From Dactylosporangium roseum (GTDB taxonomy: Bacteria; Actinomycetota; Actinomycetes; Mycobacteriales; Micromonosporaceae), in contig NZ_CP073721.1 in NCBI RefSeq assembly GCF_025264685.1, positions 5,261,001 through 5,325,000 of the forward strand: 64,000 nucleotides of DNA, in the 5' to 3' direction. Below, in pieces: positions 36,434 to 44,580 of this stretch. Made by a program: the position numbers and the translations under genes. The notes under the pieces were generated by a model, which worked only from the letters and a program-made list of their open reading frames with translations, had not been told where the DNA came from and did not search any database. Each line of letters opens with the position of its first letter. The first letter of the stretch is position 1.

Positions 36434-37417
36434 TCAGGAATGCGCAGGCAGCGTCGAGGCCCACGCAGTCACGGTGTCGGCGTAGAGCTTCGGGTCTGCA
36501 CCATGCATGGAATGGGGCATCTGCGGGAATGGCCGGTAGGTCAACGAATGCCCGGCGGCCTCCACGAGTTCCCGAACCCGTCGTACCTGCTCGTCGGAGA
36601 TCGCGCCGAGCAGGTGCCCGGTGTCGGCGTCGACTCGGTGGAAGTGGTGGGTGAACAGCACAGGCACCCGGACCGCCGCCAGCATGGCCTCGTGGTCGCA
36701 ACCGACCATGACCGTGCCGGTGACGAAGGCTCTGGCCCACTCCGGGTCGTACTCCCTCAAGTTTTGCGGTGGCTGCGGCCCCGGCGGTGGCTGGTCGCCG
36801 CCTATGATGGCCAGACTCTTGAGCAGTACCGGCGGGACTTCGCGCGGCATCGCCTGCATTGCGCCCAGCCAATCGCCGACGGACCACTGGTCCCCGAGCC
36901 ATTTACTCCAGACCGCGAACATCGGGCCCATGGCCTGATGGATCGATGGTCCGCAGGCCGGCCGCGCCTGCGACGCGAACAGCGGCGGGTCCTCCCACAC
37001 AGCACCACGGATCTGGCCAGGCTTGGCGTAGGCAGATAGCCATGCGGCCAACACGCCCCCGGATGACAGGCCGGCCACGATGGTCGAACGGCCGATGACC
37101 AAGTCGATAAACCGGACGAGATCGTTGCCGAGGTTGTCCAAAGTGTAACGTCCCGGCGTCCATGACGAGCGGCCCTGCCCGCGCAGGTCGACCGCGTAGG
37201 CCCGGAAGTGCTTGGCCAGCAACGGCAACGCCTGCTCATACCCCCACCAGGACTCCGACTGTCCGGGAATGAGTAGCAGCGCCGGGTGCTCAGCATCGCC
37301 GGCAACGGCGTAGTTCATCCGGATCTCACCGAGGTCGACGGTCTTCTCGGTAAAGTTGTGCGGCACGAATGTGTCGGCACGTTGCGCTGCTTCGATATTC
37401 ACTATCGATCGCTCCAT
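36434..37417 (-). CDS. Alpha/beta hydrolase
   Basis: 327 residues. Oxyanion motif PGQSES, acidic GRSSWTPGRYTLDNL cap entry, nucleophile elbow GLSSGG (Ser), and a C-terminal MPHSMHG that supplies the His. Unlike the epoxide-hydrolase-like gene at 30117, the elbow holds Ser, so an esterase/lactonase/thioesterase type is expected. Lower GC than its surroundings and flanked on both sides by gene fragments (cysteine desulfurase remnant, peptide ABC ATPase remnant), which suggests arrival by transfer. The gene itself looks complete. Confidence 0.85.
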   Translation of the reverse strand: MERSIVNIEAAQRADTFVPHNFTEKTVDLGEIRMNYAVAGDAEHPALLLIPGQSESWWGYEQALPLLAKHFRAYAVDLRGQGRSSWTPGRYTLDNLGNDLVRFIDLVIGRSTIVAGLSSGGVLAAWLSAYAKPGQIRGAVWEDPPLFASQARPACGPSIHQAMGPMFAVWSKWLGDQWSVGDWLGAMQAMPREVPPVLLKSLAIIGGDQPPPGPQPPQNLREYDPEWARAFVTGTVMVGCDHEAMLAAVRVPVLFTHHFHRVDADTGHLLGAISDEQVRRVRELVEAAGHSLTYRPFPQMPHSMHGADPKLYADTVTAWASTLPAHS

Positions 37418-37544
37418 ATTCTTTCTGACTGCCCCGTTCCAGCGCGGAGCGCGTCGGCATCTTCTGGACTGTGCTGCGAAGCGGCTGCTGTACCAGTGGC
37501 CAACCGTTCGAAGAACGCGGCCTGCCGCCGGGCACGGCGTACCG

Positions 37545-37830
37545 GGTCAGGGACGGGTGGTGGCGGCCTGCGACATCGCCATGTACGGGTGGGCTGAGTG
37601 GACCCGATCCGTTCCGCCGTATCGAACTCGACCAACCGGCCATGTTGAGGGCCGCAATCCGGGATGCCACGTGTTGGACCACCGCGAGGTCATGGGAATG
37701 AACAGGTAACTGACTTTCAGCGTTTGGCGCAACTCGTCGAGCAGGTTGAGTACCTGCACCTGGATCGACAGGCCGAGGGCGCTGACGGCCTCGTCACAGA
37801 CCATCACCCGGATAGCACGGGTTCGGCTCG
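37545..37830 (-). pseudogene. Relic of a peptide ABC transporter ATPase (OppF/DppF type)
   Basis: All three leftward frames carry successive pieces of one protein: VMVCDEAVSALGLSIQVQVL and NLLDELRQTLKVSYLFI (Walker B to H-loop), then DLAVVQHVASRIA-like sequence in the next frame, then MVEFDTAERIGSTQ and VPDPVRRARRQAAF in the third, in the order expected for the Opp/Dpp C-terminal domain. At least two frameshifts and loss of the Walker A half mark it as dead. Confidence 0.75.
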
Positions 37831-37835
37831 TACGT

Positions 37836-38143
37836 GTGGGTGACACCGGGCGCTGTCTCACTCGACTGCAGCCGGTACGGACGAGCGCCAGCGGTACTGG
37901 TGACCAACGCCATGTCGCCAGCAGGGATCACCTTCGGCCCTAGCCTTCCAGGACGCTCCAGTCCCTAACATTGCCGCTCCCCCGGAAGCTTTGAGCACGG
38001 AACCTTTCCGGACCCTTGACCGGACAATGCTGGCGACCGCCGGCGCCTTCCGTGAGCGCACGTTTCAATCATCGGCACGGTTATTTTCCCGACGTGTGGT
38101 TCCCCTCGTAACGTGGAGGCCAGAACTTGAGGGATAGAGGTTC
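37836..38143. other. Intergenic stretch with no recognised gene
   Basis: 308 bases between the peptide-ABC relic and the IS3 gene, with lower GC content and no recognisable coding signal. The last ~60 bases probably include the left end and leader of the IS3 element, but I could not identify its terminal inverted repeat. Confidence 0.4.
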
Positions 38144-38400
38144 ATGGCTGAGATGAGACGCCGGTTCGATCCGGAGTTCCGCGAAGGTGCGGTCCGGATC
38201 GTGCGTGAGACCGGCAAGTCGATCGCGCAGGTCGCGCATGATCTAGGGATCAACGACGGCACCCTGGCCAACTGGATGAAGAAGGACCGCGAGGCCCGTG
38301 GCGAGGCCGCGGCCGGGCATCTGTCCGAGGATGAGCGGGCGGAGCTGGCGCGGTTGCGGCGGTAGAACGCCGAGCTGGCGATGGAGCGTGATGACGCCCC
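38144..38400 (+). pseudogene. IS3-family transposase OrfA with an amber codon, truncated
   Basis: MRRRFDPEFREGAVRIVRET and the HTH VAHDLGINDGTLANWMKKDR are classic IS3 OrfA. The frame stops at TAG (38363-38365) exactly where the family has Glu in LRRENAEL; reading through the stop gives NAELAMERDD, continuing the leucine zipper before homology ends near 38400. No OrfB follows. A single GAG-to-TAG change plus truncation inactivated it. Confidence 0.85.
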
Positions 38401-38416
38401 TATGTGGCCGGCACAA

Positions 38417-38570
38417 GGATCCCGACCGTGATCCGAGGCCGCCGGCGGGCCGCCTACACCCGCCCGCACGGCGTGCGGCACCTGTTTGCCGCCCTGGACC
38501 TGGGCCGCGACGTCATGTACGGGCAGGTCAAGAAGCGTCGGCCGGATCTGTGCCGTGCCGGCGGGCGTGC
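38417..38570 (+). pseudogene. Fragment of an IS630-like transposase
   Basis: RRRAAYTRPHGVRHLFAALD followed by LGRDVMYGQVKKRR resembles the start of the DDE domain of IS630-type transposases (THDYxRxGTxxLFAALxxxxGxVxG). Only ~45 codons remain, without start, HTH or the later Asp/Glu residues. It abuts the IS3 remnant, so one IS landed in or recombined with the other. Confidence 0.5.
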
Positions 38571-38692
38571 CGCTCGAGGTTGCCGCCGGGCCATGGCCGC
38601 CGTCGTCGCCGTGCCGCTGGCCCGGCTCGGGTCTCGCCCGGCGATCCGCGGCAGGGGGAGGCAGGGCGTGGCTCGGCACTGGCGCGGATCGA

Positions 38693-39589
38693 TCAGGTTG
38701 CCGGCTGTCCGGTCGTGGGCATCGCCATGAGCTGCCCCACCCCGGCCCACATGCCGCTGCGGCGGGTGTCATCGGCGAAGTCCGCCGGATCCCCTGGCGC
38801 CGGCCGCCACTCGGGTGCCCAGGTCACCCCCGGGTCGACCAGTTGACAACGGCCGGCGAAGAACCGCTCGACCTGTGCGCGCGGTCGCGGTTTGCCCGCG
38901 GTGGTGGTCCGTTGTGTGTAGACCTCGCGGGCAGCCGCGGTGCGTTCGTCGCTGAGCGCGAACGTCTCCGCCGCCCCGTGCGAGATGACGAGGTAGCTGC
39001 CCGTCGGCAGTTCCGCGACGAGGTGGTCGACGAGCCCGAACGCCTGGGTGTCGTCGGGGACGAAATGCAGCACGGCGGCGAGGATCAGCGCTGTCGGCGT
39101 GGTGAAGTCGAGCATCCGGCGGACCTCGGAATGGCCCAGGATTGCCTGCGGCTCGCGAAGGTCACCGCGGATGGCCGTGGCCCGGTCGTTGCCGTGCAGG
39201 ATTTCGAGGCTCTCCGCCACCGCGACCGGGTCGATGTCGACGTAGACCACCCTGGCGTCGGGCGCGGCGGCCTGGGCGATCTCGTGGACGTTGCCGGCCG
39301 TCGGGATCCCCGATCCGATGTCCAGGAACTGCCGGACGCCGGCCTCGGCCAGGAACCGCACGGCGCGCCCCAGGAAGGCCCGGTTGTTGCGGGCTACCGC
39401 CGGCACCACCGGGAACTGGTCGATGACCGTCTGGGCCGCCTGCCGGTCCGCCTGGAAGTTGTGCACTCCGCCCAGGTAGAAGTCGTACATCCTGGCCGCG
39501 GTGGCCGGCTTCTGCTCGCTCCTCTGCGTGCCGCCGGTCGGGCTGTTCATCCGTATGTGCCCCTCACAGTTGCGATCGACGTCGGCCAT
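38693..39589 (-). CDS. S-adenosyl methyltransferase (Methyltransf_19 / DUF574)
   Basis: 298 residues. ATAARMYDFYLGGVHNFQAD (~30-50) is the hallmark of this actinobacterial family; FLDIGSGIPTAGNVHEIAQ is the SAM-binding motif I and VVYVDIDPVAV motif II. Targets are unknown; these proteins are abundant in mycelial actinomycetes. The ATG at 39589 and an in-frame ATG at 39550 (MNSPTGG) are both possible; neither has a strong ribosome site. The gene is complete. Confidence 0.88.
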   Translation of the reverse strand: MADVDRNCEGHIRMNSPTGGTQRSEQKPATAARMYDFYLGGVHNFQADRQAAQTVIDQFPVVPAVARNNRAFLGRAVRFLAEAGVRQFLDIGSGIPTAGNVHEIAQAAAPDARVVYVDIDPVAVAESLEILHGNDRATAIRGDLREPQAILGHSEVRRMLDFTTPTALILAAVLHFVPDDTQAFGLVDHLVAELPTGSYLVISHGAAETFALSDERTAAAREVYTQRTTTAGKPRPRAQVERFFAGRCQLVDPGVTWAPEWRPAPGDPADFADDTRRSGMWAGVGQLMAMPTTGQPAT

Positions 39590-39683
39590 CACCCACGACC
39601 GTCAGGATGGTACCGGTGCCGGCCCACCGGCGACGGTCCACCGCGCGGGTGGCGGAGTTCCGGGAGGGATGTCCCCGCGAGGA

Positions 39684-40544
39684 TCAGGACGGGGCCCAGG
39701 GGCCTTGGACGAACGCGCCGCCGGTGGTGAACGGGAACGAGTTCATCGTGCAGCCGTTCAGCGCGATCGTCTGCGTCTGCATGATCGGGGCGGGGCCGGA
39801 GCCGGGGCACTTCATGTGGTCGAAGCCCAGGAAGTGGCCCATCTCGTGGTTGATCGTGTTGGCGTGGAAGTCCTCGCCGGGATGCCCGGCGATACCCTTC
39901 AACCAGCGGCGCAGGTTGAGCAGGATCGTCTGGCCGTAGCGGCACGAGTAGATACCCTGCGTGTTGACACCGACGGAGGCGCACAGCTTGTCCACCGTGT
40001 CGGGGGTCGCCAGGCGCAGGCGGACACTGAAGTCGGTGCCGCTCACCCGCTGGAACGACCAGCTCGCGTCGGCCAGCCTGTTCGGACCGTAGGTCACCGG
40101 GTGCTCGGCGGACAGGGTCCAGCCGCGCGGCGCGCCGATCGCCCGCTCGACCTCCGCGGCGGTCTCCGCCGGCGTCCAGACCGGGTTGCCACCCCACTGG
40201 ATACCGTCCTCGACCTCCACCCGGTACCGCACCAGCGTCGCGCCACCACCGACGACCTCCGTCCCACCGGAAGCGACCGTGAAGGTCCCCGCACCCCGCA
40301 TCGGAACGCCGTCGGCACCGGGGCTGACCGGTTGGGCGCCGCCGGTGTCACCGCCGGGACTGACGGGCTTGGCACCCCCGATGCCGGCGCCCACGCCCGG
40401 CGCAGGGGCGTCCGTGTGCGGTGCGGGTCCCGCGTGGTGTGCGGATCGGGGCGCCCCTGCCGCGATGAACCCGGCCGTGGCAAGCAACCCGCCGAGCAGT
40501 GTCACGACAACCGCGACAGGTATCAGGTAATGATTGACGCGCAT
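39684..40544 (-). CDS. DUF3152 secreted metalloprotease-like protein
   Basis: 286 residues. One N-terminal membrane anchor/signal (IPVAVVVTLLGGLLATAGF) and a Gly/Pro/Ala-rich linker with the repeated KPVSPGGD / QPVSPGAD, then a DUF3152 domain with the metzincin-like zinc motif HEMGHFLGFDH (HExxHxxGxxH) and a following PIMQTQT that may act as a Met-turn. Disulfide-type Cys residues (LCASVG, YSCRYG, KCPGSG, NGCTMN) fit an extracellular location. Predicted zinc protease; substrate unknown. Confidence 0.88.
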   Translation of the reverse strand: MRVNHYLIPVAVVVTLLGGLLATAGFIAAGAPRSAHHAGPAPHTDAPAPGVGAGIGGAKPVSPGGDTGGAQPVSPGADGVPMRGAGTFTVASGGTEVVGGGATLVRYRVEVEDGIQWGGNPVWTPAETAAEVERAIGAPRGWTLSAEHPVTYGPNRLADASWSFQRVSGTDFSVRLRLATPDTVDKLCASVGVNTQGIYSCRYGQTILLNLRRWLKGIAGHPGEDFHANTINHEMGHFLGFDHMKCPGSGPAPIMQTQTIALNGCTMNSFPFTTGGAFVQGPWAPS

Positions 40545-40813
40545 GCCTCAGCCCACGGAGCTTGAGGCACGCGCGAACACCCGGAATCCGCCCATGCCCG
40601 GCACCGTAGGAATCCGGCGGTTGGAAACTGATGAAGAACCGGTGGCACCGGCCGGGACGGATCGAAACCCGACCCGGCTTTCGCGGGATCTTCACAATCG
40701 GCGCGGGAGCACGGCTGTGACGAGCGCGCGGATGGTGGCCGGCACGCTGAGGCCCGGCCTCGGCGGGCCTGATGGTCGGCGTCGATCGCCAGGTCCGGCG
40801 CCGGGTCCCCCGG

Positions 40814-40918
40814 CTATTCGACGGGCAGGTCGGGCATGAGGTGGCCGACGCGGCGCAGCGTACGCAGGTAGTTGGCGCCGCCGGGCACGGCCGCCAGCCG
40901 GGAGCGCAGCCGGGTCGG
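40814..40918 (-). pseudogene. C-terminal remnant resembling a winged-helix regulator
   Basis: A leftward frame reads RLRSRLAAVPGGANYLRTLR and then RVGHLMPDLPVE before TAG. The pattern (LRxRL...xYLRTxRxVGxxM) is that of the C-terminal wing of OmpR-type domains. It starts inside the end of the DinB gene in another frame and has no start of its own. Short, so tentative. Confidence 0.35.
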
Positions 40919-41509
40919 CTATCCGAACCGGTCGGCCAGCCTCGTCAGCTTGGTGACGTACGCCGGCCAGTCATAGTCGTGGGGGATGTTGGTGTTCTCC
41001 CGCCGCAAGCCGATCGCCGCGTCGTGCTGCTCGCGCATGATGTCGGCGTGACCGGCGTGACGGGCGAGGTCGCAGGTCACGTGGACGATGATCCTGTGCA
41101 GCGTCACGACCTGTCCATCCGGCCGCCACCACGGCACCCGGCCCGGCGCGTCGAGCGGCAACTGCTCGATCGTCTGATCCGCGAACGTCCCGACACGGCG
41201 ATACAGGTCGATCAGCCCGTCCTTCGTCTCGTCCTCCCGCGCGTACCAGTCCGCCTGCGGGTCCTCGTCGTACAACTGTATGGGGACCAGTTCTCCGGGC
41301 GTCGGGAACTCGCGCCCGAAGGTAGGCCCGAAGTAGACGGCCTCGACGTTGAGGCAGTGCTTGAGGACGCCCAGCAGGTTGTTGCCGGTCCCGGTGCGGG
41401 GCAGCCTGGCCTCGCGTTCGCTCAGCCCGTCGAGCTTCCAGATCAGGTCGTCGCGAGTCTCCTGGAGGTAGTGGCGCAGCGCAGCCTTCGGTTCGCCCAA
41501 GTCAGCCAT
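40919..41509 (-). CDS. DinB-family protein (DUF664)
   Basis: 196 residues, four-helix DinB/YfiT-like fold: LRHYLQETRDDLIWKLDGLS at the start, GVLKHCLNVEAVYFG with the first His, and IIVHVTCDLARHAGHADIMR with the two further metal His residues. DinB proteins often act as thiol-dependent (mycothiol or bacillithiol) transferases; this subgroup is common in actinobacteria. Ends directly against the regulator remnant. Confidence 0.88.
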   Translation of the reverse strand: MADLGEPKAALRHYLQETRDDLIWKLDGLSEREARLPRTGTGNNLLGVLKHCLNVEAVYFGPTFGREFPTPGELVPIQLYDEDPQADWYAREDETKDGLIDLYRRVGTFADQTIEQLPLDAPGRVPWWRPDGQVVTLHRIIVHVTCDLARHAGHADIMREQHDAAIGLRRENTNIPHDYDWPAYVTKLTRLADRFG

Positions 41510-41778
41510 GCCGGCCAGTTTTCCTCATGCGTCGAGCGATCGCACGAGGTTTCGCCGGCGAGACCAGCGCCCGGCTCGATCCGCCGCGACGGCTCCCCCG
41601 GCAGCCGATGCGACCGCGGCGCCGCGCACGTCTCCCACCGTCTCGACGCCACGGAAACCGCCGTGGTGACCGGCCGGGGCGCCACGCTCTGTTCGTCGCG
41701 CATGATCGGTACGTGATTCTTTGCTGGCGACGCAACACCTGGCGGGGCGGCTGAGCTCTCTCACAGTGAGGAGGTGCG

Positions 41779-41999
41779 ATGGCCGTCGACGAGCCTGAAG
41801 TGCAGCGCCAGCTCTGCGAGTATCTCGCAGCGCGCCGCGACGCGGTGCGCCGACTCGACTACGTGCTGTGCGGCTGCCGGTCCCCTGGCACCCGATCAGC
41901 ACACTCCGCGACGGCAGCTTCCTCAGCTTCACGTCGCAGACGCTCTTCCGCTCCGCCGACGCCCAGCACTGGACCCCGGTGAAGGCGCTGACCCGCTGA
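41779..41999 (+). pseudogene. Composite ORF of unknown origin
   Basis: A strong ribosome site (GAGGAGG) precedes ATG 41779 and the opening MAVDEPEVQRQLCEYLAARR looks protein-like, but composition becomes Ser/Arg-rich after about 35 codons. In the next frame the DNA then reads VPWHPISTLRDGSFLSF and RSADAQHWTPVKALTR followed by a stop, more protein-like than the first frame. I read this as two joined or frameshifted gene pieces. Families not recognised. Confidence 0.4.
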
Positions 42000-42026
42000 C
42001 CCCTCCACACAAGACCTGGAGTGAGC

Positions 42027-42733
42027 ATGTCCGAACACGACGACGTCCAGACCCGCGTCCTGGAGGACCTCAGCGATGCGGTCCACTATCGACGGTGGCT
42101 CGCCGGTCTGGCCGAGCCCTACCTCGGCGATGACCCGATCGAGATCGGGGCCGGGATCGGTGACTACGCCGCGGAATGGGTTTCGACGCTACCACGTATC
42201 ACCGTCACAGAGGCCGACGAGTGTCGCCTCAAGACGTAGCACGAGCGCTTCGTGGACACCCGCGGGTGACCGTGCAGGCCCTCACGCTGCCCACAGCAGA
42301 GCGTCGCGAGCACAGCGCCGCGGTGGCCCTCAACGTCCTGGAACATATCGAGGACGACCTAGCCGCAGTACAGGCCGTCGCCGGGCTCGTGCGTCCCGGC
42401 GGCGCGGTCGTGCTGATCGTGCCGGCGTTCCCGTCCGCGATGAGCCGATTTGATCGCTCGGTCGGGCACGCGCGCCGGTACACCCGCCGCTCGCTGTCCA
42501 CTGTGCTCACCGCGGCCGGACTGGAACTCCACGATGTCCGTTATGTCAACCCCATCGGCCTGCTCAACTGGTACCTCATCTGCACGCTGCTCGGCTCGTT
42601 CCCGCGCAACGGTGTCGTGCTGCGCGGCTACGACCGGCTGGTGGTTCCGCTGGCACGGCGGCTCGAACGCCGTTGGCGCCCCCCGTTCGGCCAGTCGATC
42701 TTCGCCGTGGCCCACCGTCCCTGTCCAGGCTGA
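42027..42733 (+). pseudogene. SAM-dependent methyltransferase broken by a nonsense codon and a 1-nt deletion
   Basis: First frame: MSEHDDVQTRVLEDLSDAVH, YLGDDPIEIGAGIGDYAAEW (motif I) and TVTEADECRLKT, then TAG at 42237-42239, continuing HERF. Second frame: RGHPRVTVQALTLPTAERRE, ALNVLEHIEDDLAAVQ, RYTRRSLSTVLTAAGLEL and the C-terminal RRWRPPFGQSIFAVAHRP. Inserting one base before GTGGACACC would restore F-R-G-H-P-R in frame, so the lesions are one stop codon and one single-base loss. The intact family is a ~230-residue class I methyltransferase often found beside glycosyltransferases. GGAG precedes the ATG. Confidence 0.8.
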
Positions 42734-42876
42734 GGCACCGAACTCGTGGACCGTGCTGACCTTCCTCTCCGACGCGCCGCCCTGGGCGGGCCGGTACGGA
42801 GAGGCGGTCACCGCCGCCACCTGCTGGCGGGGGACCGCGCTCGCGGTCGTGGACGAACCGAATCTGCCCGGCGGGC

Positions 42877-42897
42877 TTGACCTTGACGCTACGTCAA
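42877..42897. promoter_or_regulatory. MerR-type operator/promoter of the efflux operon
   Basis: TTGAC-CTTGACGCTAC-GTCAA is a dyad with an embedded direct TTGAC repeat that also serves as -35 element, as expected for MerR-family sites that sit within an over-long promoter spacer. It ends 19 bases before the ATG of the ABC ATPase at 42916, and the MerR gene is the third gene of the same operon. Confidence 0.65.
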
Positions 42898-42915
42898 CCC
42901 CGCATGCTGGCCGTC

Positions 42916-43764
42916 ATGAGCATCCCGCCAACAACCCAGGCGATCCAGGGACCTGCGATCCACGTGCAGGGCCTGGGAAAGTCGTACCAGGAACTGCGTG
43001 TGCTGCGCGGCGTGGACCTCCAGGTGGCGCGGGGCAGCATCGTCGCCCTGCTCGGCTCGAACGGGGCGGGCAAGACGACGCTGGTGAAGATCCTGTCCAC
43101 GCTGCTCAAGGCCGACGCGGGGACCGCCCGGGTCAACGGCTTCGACGTCGCGACACGGGCCGCCGACGTACGCGAGTCCATCAGTCTCACCGGGCAGTTC
43201 GCGGCGGTGGACGAGATCCTCACCGGGCGGGAGAACCTCGTCCTGGTCGCCAGGCTGAGGCACCTCAGGGAGCCGGGCGCGATCGCGGATGATCTCCTGA
43301 GGCGCTTCGCGCTGACCGAGGCGGGCACCCGGAGGGTCGCGACGTATTCCGGTGGCATGCGCCGCCGTCTGGACATCGCGATGAGTCTGATCGGGAATCC
43401 GCCGGTCATCTTCCTCGACGAACCGACGACCGGGCTGGACCCGGAGGCGCGCATCGAGGTGTGGCAGGCCGTCAAGAAACTCGCCGCGGGCGGCACGACC
43501 GTGCTGCTCACCACGCAGTACCTGGGCGAGGCCGAACAGCTTGCCGACCGGATCGCGATCCTCCACCAGGGCCGGATCATCGTCGACGGCACCCTTTCCG
43601 AGCTCAAACAGCTCCTGCCGCCCGCCAAGGTCGAGTACGTCAAGAAGCAGCCCTCCCTCGAAGACGTCTTCCTCGCGGTCGTCGGTTCCGCCGGCAGCGA
43701 AACCGAGCACGGCGACGCCGACAAGGGCGACCAAGACCGCAAGACCACGTCGAACGAGAGGTAG
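42916..43764 (+). CDS. Drug-efflux ABC transporter ATPase (DrrA-like)
   Basis: 282 residues. Walker A GSNGAGKTTLVKIL, signature YSGGMRRRLDIAMSL, Walker B VIFLDEPTTGLDPEAR, and the H-loop TTQYLGEAEQLADR are all intact; the DrrA-type tail contains QPSLEDVFLAVVG. It powers export with the permease 9 bases downstream. ATG 42916 was chosen because it is the first start after the MerR operator and opens a normal N-terminus; the frame is open further upstream through the operator. Confidence 0.93.
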   Translation: MSIPPTTQAIQGPAIHVQGLGKSYQELRVLRGVDLQVARGSIVALLGSNGAGKTTLVKILSTLLKADAGTARVNGFDVATRAADVRESISLTGQFAAVDEILTGRENLVLVARLRHLREPGAIADDLLRRFALTEAGTRRVATYSGGMRRRLDIAMSLIGNPPVIFLDEPTTGLDPEARIEVWQAVKKLAAGGTTVLLTTQYLGEAEQLADRIAILHQGRIIVDGTLSELKQLLPPAKVEYVKKQPSLEDVFLAVVGSAGSETEHGDADKGDQDRKTTSNER

Positions 43765-43773
43765 GCGACAGCG

Positions 43774-44535
43774 ATGGCCACACGTTTCCTGGGCGACACC
43801 GCCGTGCTCACCGGACGGACCATGCGCCACGTCACACGCAGCCTGGATACCGTCATCACGACCACGATCACGCCCGTCGCCATGATGCTGATGTTCGTGT
43901 ACGTCTTCGGTGGCGCGATCGACACCGGGACGGTCTCGTACGTGAGCTACCTGCTTCCCGGCATTCTGCTCATCACGATTGCATCGGGCGTCTCCTACAC
44001 CGCGTTCCGGCTCTTCACGGACATACAGGGCGGGATCTTCGAGCGATTCAACTCCATGCCGATCGCCCGATCGGGCGTGCTGTGGGCGCACGTGCTGACC
44101 TCGCTGACCGCCAGCATGATCTCGCTCGTGCTCATCGTCGGCGTCGCCCTCCTCATGGGCTTCCGCTCGGGCGCAGGAGTGCCGGCGTGGCTCGCGGTCG
44201 CCGGTATCCTGATCCTGTTCACACTGGCAATGACCTGGATCGCCGTGATCCCCGGCCTCACCGCGAAGACCGTGGACGGCGCGAGCGCGTTCGCCTACCC
44301 GCTCATCTTCCTGCCGTTCATCAGCTCGGCCTTCGTGCCCACCGACACCATGCCAGGCCCGGTGCGTGCCTTCGCCGAACACCAGCCGGTGACCTCCATC
44401 GTCAACACGATCCGCGATCTGTTCACCGAGCAACCGGTCGGCACCGACATCTGGACCGCCCTCGCCTGGTGCGTCGGCGTCCTCATCGTTGCTTACGTCT
44501 TCGCCAACATCTCCTACCGTCGGAGGATCTCCTGA
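43774..44535 (+). CDS. Drug-efflux ABC permease (DrrB-like)
   Basis: 253 residues, six predicted helices of the ABC2_membrane type. RFNSMPIARSGVLWAHVLTS and FAEHQPVTSIVNTIRDLFTE are family blocks that are also seen in the paralogue at 34520-35368. Second gene of the drrA-drrB-merR operon. Likely exports a hydrophobic toxic compound. Confidence 0.92.
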   Translation: MATRFLGDTAVLTGRTMRHVTRSLDTVITTTITPVAMMLMFVYVFGGAIDTGTVSYVSYLLPGILLITIASGVSYTAFRLFTDIQGGIFERFNSMPIARSGVLWAHVLTSLTASMISLVLIVGVALLMGFRSGAGVPAWLAVAGILILFTLAMTWIAVIPGLTAKTVDGASAFAYPLIFLPFISSAFVPTDTMPGPVRAFAEHQPVTSIVNTIRDLFTEQPVGTDIWTALAWCVGVLIVAYVFANISYRRRIS

Positions 44536-44580
44536 GCCGGGCGTCGACCGGGCCGGGCGAGTCGGGGCAGGATCCGCAGC

